A stretch of 64,000 nucleotides of DNA from Hyphomonadaceae bacterium UBA1933 (GTDB lineage: Bacteria; Pseudomonadota; Alphaproteobacteria; Caulobacterales; Aquidulcibacteraceae), in the NCBI GenBank assembly GCA_002337085.1, contig DDFH01000003.1, forward strand, positions 562,008 through 626,007, in the 5' to 3' direction. The stretch's first letter is position 1. Each line of letters starts with the position of its first letter. Below are positions 45,836 to 54,873 of this stretch, one piece after another. Below the pieces are notes generated by a model. The model saw nothing but the letters and a program-made list of their open reading frames with translations. It ran no database searches and had not been told where the DNA came from. A program made the translations under genes and the position numbers.

Positions 45836-46885
45836 TTACGGAAAAAGAGGTGCCGCAGTCAAGCCCGCATCCTCTGGAAGGCCAAAAACAACATTGAAGT
45901 TTTGAATTGCTTGGCCGCCGGACCCTTTGATTAAATTATCAATCACAGAAATTACGATTGCGCGCCCCGGAATTCTATCTTCAAAAACTTGGATTACGCA
46001 ATTATTTGTTCCTTTAACCCAACGTGTATCAGGTGACGCGCCCGCCTTGGCAAGGCGTACAAATAATTCATCATTATATTGTTTTTCAAATGCTTCACGT
46101 AAATCGGCAATTGAAACACCATCTTTCATTTTGACATAGGCGGTTACCAACTCACCCCTAGTCATTGGAATAAGGTGAGGGGTAAAGTTGATAACAACTT
46201 CTTTCCCCGCCGCAATGCCCAATTCTTGTTCGATTTCTGGGGCGTGACGGTGTTTGCCAACCCCATAAGCATACATGCTTTCGGCAATTTCGCAGAATAG
46301 GTTTGATTGTTTTAATGAACGACCCGCACCAGATACACCCGATTTGGCATCAATAATTAAATCATCGGCATGGATTAAGTTTTGCAAAACCAATGGCTTT
46401 AGTGCCAATAGGGTTGCAGTTGGATAACAGCCAGGGCAGGCGACAACGGGCGGCGCTTTTTTCAATTCAACCCGTGCAAATTCAGTCAAACCATAAACCG
46501 CATTAATGGTTTTTTTAGGGTGCAAATGTTCGCGCCCATAGGTCTTGGCATAGGTTTCAGGGCTTCTCAAGCGAAAATCAGCCGATAAATCAATGATTTT
46601 TACATGGGAAGGAAGTTCGGATAATAATTCCTCACTCGCGCCATGTGGCAAACAACCAAAGGCAACATCAACATCATCCCACTTAACATCTTCGGCCTTA
46701 AGAAGAGGAAAATCCGCATATTTATGCAAATGTGCATAAAGCTCACCAAAGCTTTTGCCGGCTTGTTGATTTGCGGTCAAAGAATGTAGTCGCAGATTAG
46801 GGTGACCATCAATAAGTCGGATAGTTTCGGCACCAGTATAACCAGACGCACCTAAAACCACCGCATTATAAATATTCTTTGTCAT
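45836..46885 (-). CDS. argC: N-acetyl-gamma-glutamyl-phosphate reductase
   Basis: A 349-aa enzyme of arginine biosynthesis that reduces N-acetylglutamyl phosphate to the semialdehyde with NADPH. The nucleotide-binding GASGYTGAE is at 12-20, the catalytic cysteine Cys153 in ACPGCYPT, and a histidine region GVGKHRHAPEIEQE is present. Length and motifs fit the type 1 (long) ArgC. The stop is 24 bp before the EEP-like gene, so the two may share a transcript. Confidence 0.95.
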   Translation of the reverse strand: MTKNIYNAVVLGASGYTGAETIRLIDGHPNLRLHSLTANQQAGKSFGELYAHLHKYADFPLLKAEDVKWDDVDVAFGCLPHGASEELLSELPSHVKIIDLSADFRLRSPETYAKTYGREHLHPKKTINAVYGLTEFARVELKKAPPVVACPGCYPTATLLALKPLVLQNLIHADDLIIDAKSGVSGAGRSLKQSNLFCEIAESMYAYGVGKHRHAPEIEQELGIAAGKEVVINFTPHLIPMTRGELVTAYVKMKDGVSIADLREAFEKQYNDELFVRLAKAGASPDTRWVKGTNNCVIQVFEDRIPGRAIVISVIDNLIKGSGGQAIQNFNVVFGLPEDAGLTAAPLFP

Positions 46886-47404
46886 TTCAATAACCTAATC
46901 AATTATCTTGTCACGATTGCTGTGAACAAGTATCCGCGCTTTTAAAGCAAAAAATCAAAAAGTCATCTTATTTTTCTTATAAAACTAACTCAAACCCGCT
47001 AAAAACCAGATTTACATTATCATTACGCGAAATGGCGTGGCGCGACGGTCGAAATCCATAAAAAACAAGATATTGGATTTAATTTACATAATCTAACCAT
47101 TTTTACCGTTTTATCAATTTGTAACAATAACTTTTTCCAAGAAAATGATTATTAATCAATTGGTTAATCGGCTTGTCGGCATTTATTTCCACATCCTCGC
47201 AATATGTTGACAAATGTTGACATTGCAACACGCAATACGCCGTTAAGCTAATCAGTGCGTTGTCCCAAAAACCTGATATTTCCTGACATTTAGTTGGCAA
47301 GCAGCAGTTTTATGTTTGTCCTAGATATTATAAATCTAAAAACCATCGTGGGGTATAGGACACACAAGAGTATTTGAACGGGGCAAGGGAAACCGCGTAG
47401 TTTC
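46886..47404. other. Gene-free spacer upstream of argC
   Basis: About 520 bp with no convincing gene. Two ATGTTGACA direct repeats (47204-47212 and 47214-47222) are spaced by 10 bp, one helical turn, and framed by GCAAT/ATTGC. A 6-bp hairpin GGAAAC/GTTTCC (47388-47405) touches the stop of the serine hydrolase but has no T run. Both neighbours read leftwards, so the argC promoter must lie here. Confidence 0.4.
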
Positions 47405-48751
47405 CTATATCAAAGACAAATCCCTAGCGGCGGCGTTCATCATGGTTTCTTCGATTGCATATAGGCCAGAGTTTCCACCCTTTTGCGGTGTCTCAAGGCT
47501 TGAATTAATAAACCATGCAAAGCCTTTTTGGCTTTTTGTATCAACCCAAACCCCTGCCAAAAGACCATAAGCCTCACCATAATGACCGTATAGGGTGGTT
47601 TTAAGGCCTTGTATTGGGCATCTTTCGTCTGGTTTTATGTGGCCAACGCCGGTTGCATAGTCGGTGATAAGTTCTGAATCCTTTTCGGCATTTGTACCGT
47701 TATATTGCCAAACGTCTTTTAAAACATTTGCCCTTAAGCCATCATCAAAAAATGGATTGGCACCCAATATAACCTGTCCAATTGTTGCAAGGTTTTCAAT
47801 ATTCGCCCGCAAACCACCCTGTGGGCCAAGAATAAGACCATTTGTGCCGATTTTATAATCCTTGAGGGTAAGATTATCTTTGGCATTTACAATCGGTCTC
47901 GGTTTTGAAATGGGGTCGCCATCAGTTTGCACCGTCCAGAAATTATCATTACCAAGGCGACGGAATAGGGGGGATGAATTTTTGACATCTTCATCGGACA
48001 CCAATGACCAGTTAAAGCCACAATCTATTCCCATTGGTTTTATAATATTATCATGGGCATAAATATCAAAACGCTGCCCGGAAATATTTTCGATACATTG
48101 TGCAATTAACCCAAGCCCAAGATTTGAATAACAGAAATATCCAATTGGCTTATCCGAGAAATGGTTTCCATTAACCCAATTCGGATTATTTGGCGTAAAG
48201 AAGCTTTCGAGTGTTTCGCCAATTACGCCACGATAATTTTCGCCATCATCACGAATTGATGATGAATGCGATAAAATGTGCCTTGCGCTTATAGCCATGT
48301 CTGGAAAGTGGGGATTGCGTAATTTGAAACCCAAATATTGGGAAATATCACCATCTAGATCAAAACGTTTTTCAGAAGCAAGTTTCCATGCGCAAAATGC
48401 CGTTACAAGTTTGGATATTGATGCAACCCGCACCTTGGTTTTTGTGGTAAGCGGGGCGTCACCACGACCAGTTCCAAACGCACCTTTAAAAAGGATGTTT
48501 TTGCCTTCAAATAATATATATGCCCCACCTTTTATTTCATTATTGGCGAGGGCGGTTGTAAAGGCATTTGTGATTTCCATGTTTTTTATCGGCTTTTTTG
48601 AATTTATATGATTTGAATGTTTTGGTTTAGCATCGGCGGATTGCGGAATTAGGCTTGTTAAAAAGCCACTCGCCACACTTGTAGAAATCGCAAACTTGCC
48701 TGTGCCTTCTATAAAGCCACGGCGATTAATATCGTGATGTGTTTTTTTCAT
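47405..48751 (-). CDS. Exported serine hydrolase, class C beta-lactamase/S12 family
   Basis: A 448-aa protein with a twin-arginine signal (NRRGFIEGTGKFAIS at 9-23), so it is likely exported folded by Tat. The S12 fold has the nucleophile motif SISK (Ser111-Lys114), the second motif YSN near residue 207, and a third motif of the form HYG late in the sequence (YGHYGEAYG). Relatives include AmpC enzymes, D-peptidases and esterases, and I cannot choose among them. It is divergent from a class A beta-lactamase with 99 bp between starts. Confidence 0.85.
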   Translation of the reverse strand: MKKTHHDINRRGFIEGTGKFAISTSVASGFLTSLIPQSADAKPKHSNHINSKKPIKNMEITNAFTTALANNEIKGGAYILFEGKNILFKGAFGTGRGDAPLTTKTKVRVASISKLVTAFCAWKLASEKRFDLDGDISQYLGFKLRNPHFPDMAISARHILSHSSSIRDDGENYRGVIGETLESFFTPNNPNWVNGNHFSDKPIGYFCYSNLGLGLIAQCIENISGQRFDIYAHDNIIKPMGIDCGFNWSLVSDEDVKNSSPLFRRLGNDNFWTVQTDGDPISKPRPIVNAKDNLTLKDYKIGTNGLILGPQGGLRANIENLATIGQVILGANPFFDDGLRANVLKDVWQYNGTNAEKDSELITDYATGVGHIKPDERCPIQGLKTTLYGHYGEAYGLLAGVWVDTKSQKGFAWFINSSLETPQKGGNSGLYAIEETMMNAAARDLSLI

Positions 48752-48850
48752 GTTGGCATCTTAACAATTGCCGCAATTTTGCCAAGTATTAATTATAGCC
48801 AAAATAAATAAATATCTTATTGTGCAATTAAAATGTTTTTAGGGGGCAAA

Positions 48851-49774
48851 ATGCGTTTAAATAATAATCGCCGTGAAATTATGATGCTTTTCGGGGGTAC
48901 GTTAATATCATCATGTGCCAAAATTAATCAGGATGTTAAAACCAATAAAGTTGAGCATAAGGATTTAAAAGACGCCTTTGCCGAACTAGAGAAAGCAAGT
49001 GGTGGCAGGCTTGGGATATGTGCATTTGATGTGCAAACTGGGAAATATAATGGGCATCGTATTGATGAACGTTTTGCGATGTGTTCGACCTTTAAGCTTC
49101 CGCTGGCGGCATTCGTCTTTAATGAAATCAAGGCAGGGCGGCTTGATAAGAATTTAATAGTTCCATTGGATGCAACCGGATTAAAGGTTTATTCCCCAAT
49201 AGTTCAAGAGGCATTGAAAGTTGGAAAAATCAATATTGTTGATGCTGCCAAGGCGGCACAAATAAGCTCTGATAATATTGCGGCAAACGCGATATTGAAC
49301 CATTTGGGTGGGCCATCATTTTATACGAAAAAAATGCGTGAAATTGGCGATGAGGTTACAAGACTTGATGCTATTGAGCCAATGATGAATGTTTTCAAAA
49401 ATGGTGATATTGAAAATTCAACCACGCCAATTGCAATGGCGCATACATTGCAAAAAATCCTTACAAAAGAATATGTTGGCGATGAATATTATGATGTTTT
49501 GATTGGTTGGATGAAAGAGACACAAACCGGTCTAAAGCGTTTGCGTGCGGGTTTGCCAAATGATTGGGTGGTTGGTGATAAAACGGGAACCGGAATAAAC
49601 GATGGATATCCAAACCGTTATAATGATGTCGCTTTGGCGTTTTTACCCAATGGGAAACAGGTAATTATTACCTCTTATTTTGAATCCGATAAATATTATA
49701 AAGATATAAGGGATGAGGATCAGGAGACACTAAAAAGGGCTGCCGAAATAGCAGCCCGATTTATCGAAAAATAA
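48851..49774 (+). CDS. Class A beta-lactamase
   Basis: A 307-aa serine beta-lactamase. All class A motifs are present: STFK (Ser79-Lys82), SDN (140-142), the omega-loop glutamate in EPMMN (Glu176), and KTGTG (about 246). Cys78 stands just before the nucleophile, as in several chromosomal class A enzymes, but no matching cysteine follows the KTG motif. The N-terminus has RR followed by a hydrophobic stretch and ISSC, suggesting a Tat-exported lipoprotein. The ATG at 48851 has AGGGGG 4 nt upstream and is preferred over the ATG at 48833. It probably hydrolyses penicillins and cephalosporins; the spectrum is unknown. Confidence 0.93.
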   Translation: MRLNNNRREIMMLFGGTLISSCAKINQDVKTNKVEHKDLKDAFAELEKASGGRLGICAFDVQTGKYNGHRIDERFAMCSTFKLPLAAFVFNEIKAGRLDKNLIVPLDATGLKVYSPIVQEALKVGKINIVDAAKAAQISSDNIAANAILNHLGGPSFYTKKMREIGDEVTRLDAIEPMMNVFKNGDIENSTTPIAMAHTLQKILTKEYVGDEYYDVLIGWMKETQTGLKRLRAGLPNDWVVGDKTGTGINDGYPNRYNDVALAFLPNGKQVIITSYFESDKYYKDIRDEDQETLKRAAEIAARFIEK

Positions 49775-49782
49775 TTGAATTA

Positions 49783-49989
49783 TTATGCAACTTGCAAATT
49801 GACAGCAGAGGTTTTGCCGCGTCTGTCAGTTTCAAGTTCATAAGAAACTTTTTGATCTTTGTTCAATGTGCGAAGACCTGCGCGTTCAACAGCAGAAATA
49901 TGAACAAAAGCGTCATTGCCGCCACCTTCAGGTGCGATAAAACCATAGCCTTTGTCAGTGTTGAAAAATTTAACTGTACCTTTAATCAT
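49783..49989 (-). CDS. Cold-shock domain protein (CspA family)
   Basis: A 68-aa single cold-shock domain with RNP1 (KGYGFI) and RNP2 (DAFVHIS). It binds single-stranded RNA/DNA and works as an RNA chaperone. The ATG at 49989 has AAGGA 8 nt upstream. The open frame runs 38 codons further upstream, but that stretch is hydrophobic and not part of the family. A perfect 10-bp palindrome CCCACGTGGG lies 84 bp upstream (50073-50082). The inducing condition cannot be read here. Confidence 0.94.
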   Translation of the reverse strand: MIKGTVKFFNTDKGYGFIAPEGGGNDAFVHISAVERAGLRTLNKDQKVSYELETDRRGKTSAVNLQVA

Positions 49990-50072
49990 AGCATCATTCC
50001 TTATAAAAACATTACGCGAACCAAAAAATAGCACGCATAAGAAATAAGAAATGCTAAGTATTGGAAGTCCTA

Positions 50073-50082
50073 CCCACGTGGG
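50073..50082. promoter_or_regulatory. Perfect CCCACGTGGG palindrome upstream of the cold-shock gene
   Basis: A 10-bp perfect palindrome in the divergent spacer between the cold-shock gene and the VIT-family gene, about 84 bp from one start and 104 bp from the other. Flanking CTA and TAG extend the symmetry imperfectly. It is a plausible operator. Confidence 0.3.
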
Positions 50083-50185
50083 ATAGTAGTAATATTGTTT
50101 CAACTAGCCGAAAATATTGTTTTTGCCAATCGCAAAAAATTGTTTTAAACAGTTAAATTGTAACAGAAAGTGCGGGTATCTCCTT

Positions 50186-50872
50186 TTGAAAAAAGAAATT
50201 CATTTTATTGATCGTGTTGGTTGGCTTCGGGCGGCAGTCCTTGGTGCGAATGACGGCATTATATCAACGGCATCGCTAATTGCTGGTATCGCCGCGAGCA
50301 ATGCAACAAAGCCTGCAATATTTTTTACTGGTATTGCTGCGCTGGTTGCCGGTGCATTATCAATGGCGGCGGGGGAATATGTTTCCGTTAGCTCACAATT
50401 AGATACTGAAAAAGCGGATTTAGAACGCGAAAAATACGAATTAGAAAACTTTCCTGATGCCGAAAAGAAAGAGCTTCAGGATATTTATATAAAACGTGGT
50501 CTAAGCCCTGATTTGGCGTTATTGGTTGCCGATGAGCTTATGAAGAGCAACGCATTAGAGGCGCATTCACGTGATGAACTTGGAATCAGTGAACATTTAA
50601 GCGCAAGGCCGGTTCAGGCGGCTATTGCCTCGGCATTTACTTTTGCTGCGGGTGCGGTTTTGCCGATTTTGGTTATTTTATTATTTCCGCGTGAATATTC
50701 GGTTTGGGCGGTTTCATTATCTTCAATTATGTTTTTGGCATTATTGGGGGTGGTTGGCGCGCGCGCTGGTGGTGCCAATGTAATAAAATCTGTTATTCGG
50801 GTTACCTTTTGGGGTGCTATTGCGCTTATTGTTACCGCAAGCATTGGTAAACTATTCGGAACAAATCTATAA
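50186..50872 (+). CDS. VIT1/CCC1-family membrane transporter
   Basis: A 228-aa protein of the VIT family, which moves Fe2+ or Mn2+ out of the cytoplasm. Its first helix has the conserved GWLRAAVLGANDGIISTASL, the second membrane segment carries SMAAGEYVSVSSQ, a cytoplasmic Glu-rich domain spans about 70-150 (the metal-collecting region in the family), and three more helices follow. The TTG at 50186 gives the usual short N-terminus (KKEIHFIDRVG). No strong ribosome binding site supports it, and a TTG at 50117 is the alternative. It lies 34 bp before the lysozyme-like gene. Confidence 0.85.
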   Translation: MKKEIHFIDRVGWLRAAVLGANDGIISTASLIAGIAASNATKPAIFFTGIAALVAGALSMAAGEYVSVSSQLDTEKADLEREKYELENFPDAEKKELQDIYIKRGLSPDLALLVADELMKSNALEAHSRDELGISEHLSARPVQAAIASAFTFAAGAVLPILVILLFPREYSVWAVSLSSIMFLALLGVVGARAGGANVIKSVIRVTFWGAIALIVTASIGKLFGTNL

Positions 50873-50906
50873 AATCAAAACTTATTAGACTAAACGGGGC
50901 AGGGTG

Positions 50907-51965
50907 ATGCGATATTTTTGGCTCTTGATTATGGCGTTTTTCTTGCCGACCTTGGCGAAGGCAGATTGTTTAAAAGTTGCTGACGATCCGCAAATAAGTA
51001 TGCGCCTTGATAGATTGCAGGCATTAAAGGCAATCAATTTTGAACGAAAAGATATATTTCAAGCGCTTTGGGATACTTCCCTTTATGAAACGATGGGTTG
51101 TTGGGCGACGCCTGTGGGTAATTTTGATGCGCAAACCCTATCGGTTGGGGTTTTGCAGTGGAATTATGGGCAAAATTCGCTGCAACAACTTATGAACGGC
51201 TATAAAGCGCAATTTCCCGATGATGCTTCGTTCAAGGCCGAAGTTGCACAATTAATGCCAAACTATGGCACGGTTGCTTTTGCCGATGATTGCCTTGTTA
51301 CGCCAACTCCGCAAAGTTGCAAGGATAAAATTCTTGCGGCGCATACGCCTGATAATAAGCTTAATCCCACTATTGCCGCTGAATATGAGGCATTGTTTAA
51401 CAGCCTTAAAATGCGCCAAACGCAGGTAGATGTTTTCTCGGACTATTTAATTGAAATGACGCCAAAGTTTCAGGCGCTATTTGGTGATGATATTACACCA
51501 CTAAAAGTGAAATGGGGCATTGATGTTGCCATTCAGCAAGGTTTTTTGAAATATAATGATCAAAATTATTTCCTTAAGCCCGATGATGTTACCGCAATAA
51601 ATAAAATATATTCTTCACAAGATGTGGAAAAGCGTAAAGCCGCGCAATATAGCATCATTCGTTGGTATTCAGGGCTTTGTGGCGGGATTTATCAAGGGGT
51701 AAATGCACCGCAATGTAACTATAACATCAAATCATGGTGTGCAGTAATCAAACATGGCCTTAGTGATGAGCAGGCGCAATTACTAAACTTTACTTATGTT
51801 CGCTCGCGCATTGCCCAGGGGCAATCAGGTCGTTGGCAGGCAAATGCCTTTGCAAGACGCACAAAAATCGCACTTAATACCGGTTGGGTCGGTAAAGAAA
51901 AAGATGGCTTGCCCAAGGGTGTGCATAATACCTGGAAATGCAATAAGTGGCTGGTTGAAGAATAA
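50907..51965 (+). CDS. Exported lysozyme-like protein (putative peptidoglycan/chitosan glycosidase)
   Basis: A 352-aa protein with a signal peptide (about 1-19, ending LAKA). The conserved block SLYETMGCWATPVGNFDA followed by SVGVLQWNYGQNSLQQL resembles a recurrent, poorly named family with an E-T-S/M-x-G start and G-x-LQWN-x-GQ core. In a lysozyme-like fold the glutamate of YETMG would be catalytic. Eight or so cysteines in the mature part suggest disulfides in the periplasm. No peptidoglycan-binding module is visible. The substrate is unknown. The ATG at 50907 is preferred over the GTG at 50904. It lies 41 bp before two paralogous membrane proteins. Confidence 0.55.
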   Translation: MRYFWLLIMAFFLPTLAKADCLKVADDPQISMRLDRLQALKAINFERKDIFQALWDTSLYETMGCWATPVGNFDAQTLSVGVLQWNYGQNSLQQLMNGYKAQFPDDASFKAEVAQLMPNYGTVAFADDCLVTPTPQSCKDKILAAHTPDNKLNPTIAAEYEALFNSLKMRQTQVDVFSDYLIEMTPKFQALFGDDITPLKVKWGIDVAIQQGFLKYNDQNYFLKPDDVTAINKIYSSQDVEKRKAAQYSIIRWYSGLCGGIYQGVNAPQCNYNIKSWCAVIKHGLSDEQAQLLNFTYVRSRIAQGQSGRWQANAFARRTKIALNTGWVGKEKDGLPKGVHNTWKCNKWLVEE

Positions 51966-52006
51966 CAATATGCCACAAGCAAATATGCCAAATGCCGGAG
52001 TAGCTT

Positions 52007-53350
52007 TTGAATAAATTATTCAAACAATATCTTTTAATTGTTTTGGCGACTTTGATAATAATGCTACCGGCAATTATCAATGGTTTTCCTTTTGTCTTTA
52101 TGGATACCATTGATTATCTTGGTGGGTATATAAGGATATTTTGCCCGCCGGCATATGGTGCATTTGCAAGCACATTGCGCAAATTAGGTAATGTGTGGCT
52201 AATACCATTTTTTCAAGGATTAATTGTTAGCTATTTAATATATTACCTCAATGTGGTGATGTGGGGACGGGTTAGGGTCATTGGGTATCTAGGGCAAATA
52301 TTATTTCTTACCCTATTTACGAGCCTTCCATATGTTTCATCTTTAATCATTGCCGATATTTTCACGCCAATTTTATTCATAAGCTTTTTTATTCTGGCTT
52401 TTTATCCTGATAAGATAAATTTGCGAACCAAAATTATAATGCTTGTGATATTTACTTTTGCGTCAATGGCGCATGTTTCAAATATTTATCTTGGCGCGGG
52501 TTTGTTAATCCTAACGATAATAGTTGAATTTGCACGCGGGGGATTGAAAAACCGATTACAAGGATTGGGAATTGTTACAAGTGGTTTAATGACGGCGGTC
52601 GCTTTATTGCTTTGGGTTAATATTGCCAGTTTTAAAAGTGTTTCACTTTCGCCATCTGCCCCAACTTATATGCTTGCCAATTTGGTGGCACAGGGGCCGG
52701 CAAAGAAATATTTACAATCAGCATGCCACAATGCTGGTTACAAAATTTGCAAATATTCCAATCAATTACCGTCAGATGTTAATGATTTTATTTGGCGCAA
52801 AAGTGGAATTGTTATGCGCATGGGTGGTTTTCAAGTCTTAAATGGTGAGGCGGCAATTATTGTAAAAAATACATTGTTAAAATACCCATATGATGTTGCC
52901 ACAATCGCCATTAATTCATTTGCCAAATCATTTACAATTCACGAACCTGCTGCTGAGATTGATAATAGCATTATCAAAGAAAACTTCCCCAATTTGATGG
53001 CGCAATATTTTGGGGAGGGCGCAAAACAACAATTTCTTAAATCGGCACAGGGAAGTGGAACATTTAGGCATGATGTAATTCGGGCAATTGATGGGTTTTT
53101 ATACCCACTATCATTGGTATTGATTATAATCACCGCGATTTTACTAATTCCGAAATATAGAGATAATAAATATTTATTGCCGCTTTTTACGCTTGCATTC
53201 ATTTGTGGCAATAATTTCTTGTGTTCGGTTGGGTCAGGGCTTTTTGATCGTTATCAGGCGCGGGTTTCGTGGCTTATGGTGCTTGCTTTATTACAAGTAT
53301 TGGCAATGCTAATTGTAGGGAAAACGCCACAAAAAGTGACTAAAAGGTAA
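52007..53350 (+). CDS. Multi-pass membrane protein of unknown function, GT-C-like (copy 1)
   Basis: A 447-aa protein with about ten membrane segments. After the first helix comes NGFPFVFMDTIDYLGG, with an acidic residue where GT-C glycosyltransferases carry their catalytic Asp. A loop (about 225-275) has the pattern GPAKKYLQSAC, KICKYS and IWRKSGIVMRMGGF, and near the C-terminus lies SGLFDRYQARVSWL. The same marks occur in the next gene, so the two are tandem paralogues. The fold suggests a lipid-linked-sugar transferase, but this is inference. The start is TTG at 52007, supported by GGAG at 51997-52000. Codon use matches the region. Confidence 0.6.
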   Translation: MNKLFKQYLLIVLATLIIMLPAIINGFPFVFMDTIDYLGGYIRIFCPPAYGAFASTLRKLGNVWLIPFFQGLIVSYLIYYLNVVMWGRVRVIGYLGQILFLTLFTSLPYVSSLIIADIFTPILFISFFILAFYPDKINLRTKIIMLVIFTFASMAHVSNIYLGAGLLILTIIVEFARGGLKNRLQGLGIVTSGLMTAVALLLWVNIASFKSVSLSPSAPTYMLANLVAQGPAKKYLQSACHNAGYKICKYSNQLPSDVNDFIWRKSGIVMRMGGFQVLNGEAAIIVKNTLLKYPYDVATIAINSFAKSFTIHEPAAEIDNSIIKENFPNLMAQYFGEGAKQQFLKSAQGSGTFRHDVIRAIDGFLYPLSLVLIIITAILLIPKYRDNKYLLPLFTLAFICGNNFLCSVGSGLFDRYQARVSWLMVLALLQVLAMLIVGKTPQKVTKR

Positions 53351-53483
53351 TCTATTGTTCAATTTATTACAGTTTGGCAAAAAATTTGGCATGAAAATCG
53401 CATATTTCTCTTGATTTTGTCGTGAAAATGATAGAATAGGCGCAAAATTGTGCAGCGCCGCATTTTGCGATGTTGGGGGAGTA

Positions 53484-54873
53484 ATGGATGAAGTCCGCTT
53501 TGGTGGATAATGCTGAGTTGATGAATAATTTCAAGCGCGCTTTATTAATGCTTTTGTGCGCAACAATTATGACCATGCCAGCCATTATTAATGGTTTCCC
53601 TTTTATCTTTCAGGATTCTGCGGATTATCTTGCGGCATTGCCGAGGTTTTACCGCCTGCCAGTATATGGTTGGTTTGCCAAAATCGGCGCGCTATTCGAT
53701 AATATTTGGCTTATTGCCTTTGCCCAAGGGCTTATAATTTCCCATTTGCTTTATTATGTAACCAAAAGCATTTTTGGCAAAGTTAATTATGGTTTATTGG
53801 CGCTTATGGTGTTGGTTCTAACCATTATTACCAGCCTTCCATATTTTAGTGCCTTTATGATGGCGGATGTATTTACGCCAATTTTATTCCTTACCCTTTA
53901 TTTATTGCTATTCCATTCAGAAAGTTTGCCGCGCTTTACCTATTATTATTTCTGGGTATTGGCGATTTTTGCGGCAATGGCACATATTACCAATATTTAT
54001 TTGGGGGCAGGGCTTATTATTTTTGCCGCCTTTTTCAAATGGGCGCGCTCTGGTTTTGCACTTTCGGCACTTAAACCTGTGGCATTGCCATTGATATTGC
54101 TTTCGGTATCTGCCGGCTCGATTATGGGGATTAACCAGTATTATTTTAAAACTTTCAGTCTTTCGCCAGCGTCACCAGTATTTACCCTTGCCAATCTTGT
54201 GTCCCAAGGTTCAGCAAAAGAATATATTTTAAACTCTTGCCCTGATGCCGATTTTAAAATTTGCCAATTTGCCAAGGTTCTTCCAACTGATGTGAATGAA
54301 TTTATCTGGAGCCGGACTGGAATTGTTATGCGGATGCGCGGCTTTAGTGCTTATCGCAGTGAAGCAAAAGAAATTGTGAAAAACACCATCGCAACCTATC
54401 CCAAAGAAGTTGCACAACAGGCGTTGATGTCCTTTGTGAAATCATTTGAAAAACATACCCCTGCGGTGGAGATTAATTCTTCTGTGGTTGCCGATAATTT
54501 GCCGCATTATATTAAAAAGGTTTATGGCGAAAAAGTGCGTCGTGACTTTTTATATTCGGCCCAAGCAAGAGACGCCCTTCCGTATGAAACCATCAAAAAG
54601 ATTGATAATATTGTTTATCCATTATCGCTTTTGGCAACCATTCTTGCGGCAATTGTTTTCTTGCCCCGTGTGAAAGATAATAAATACCTATTCCCATTAT
54701 TCACAATTGTCTTTGTTATGGGTAATAATTTCATCTGTGCCGCCGCATCGGGTCTATTTGATCGTTACCAAGCACGTGTATCATGGCTTTTGGTTTTTGC
54801 CGTGATGTTGGTGATTGGAATTGTCTTTAGCGAATGGAAGAGCAAAAAGGCAATGAAATTAATTGCCCCATAG
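53484..54873 (+). CDS. Multi-pass membrane protein of unknown function, GT-C-like (copy 2)
   Basis: A paralogue of the preceding gene, 461 aa from the ATG at 53488 (GGGGAG at 53475-53480 upstream; an out-of-frame ATG at 53484 precedes it). It shares NGFPFIFQDSADYLAA, the loop GSAKEYILNSC, KICQF, IWSRTGIVMRMRGF, and the tail SGLFDRYQARVSWL. About ten membrane segments. Identity with copy 1 looks moderate, so the duplication is old. The 137-bp gap between the copies holds no gene. The end overlaps the convergent msrA gene by 15 bp. Substrate unknown. Confidence 0.6.

Noticed and set aside
47103..47300. A 65-codon minus-strand frame in the spacer upstream of argC
   Set aside because: No ribosome binding site, no recognisable family, AT-rich composition typical of non-coding DNA; it also overlaps the ATGTTGACA repeats.
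47388..47405. Hairpin at the stop of the S12 hydrolase as a terminator
   Set aside because: The 6-bp stem has no T run on the minus strand.
51796..52014. A 72-codon plus-strand frame between the lysozyme-like gene and the first GT-C-like gene
   Set aside because: It overlaps the end of a supported gene in another frame and has no family match.
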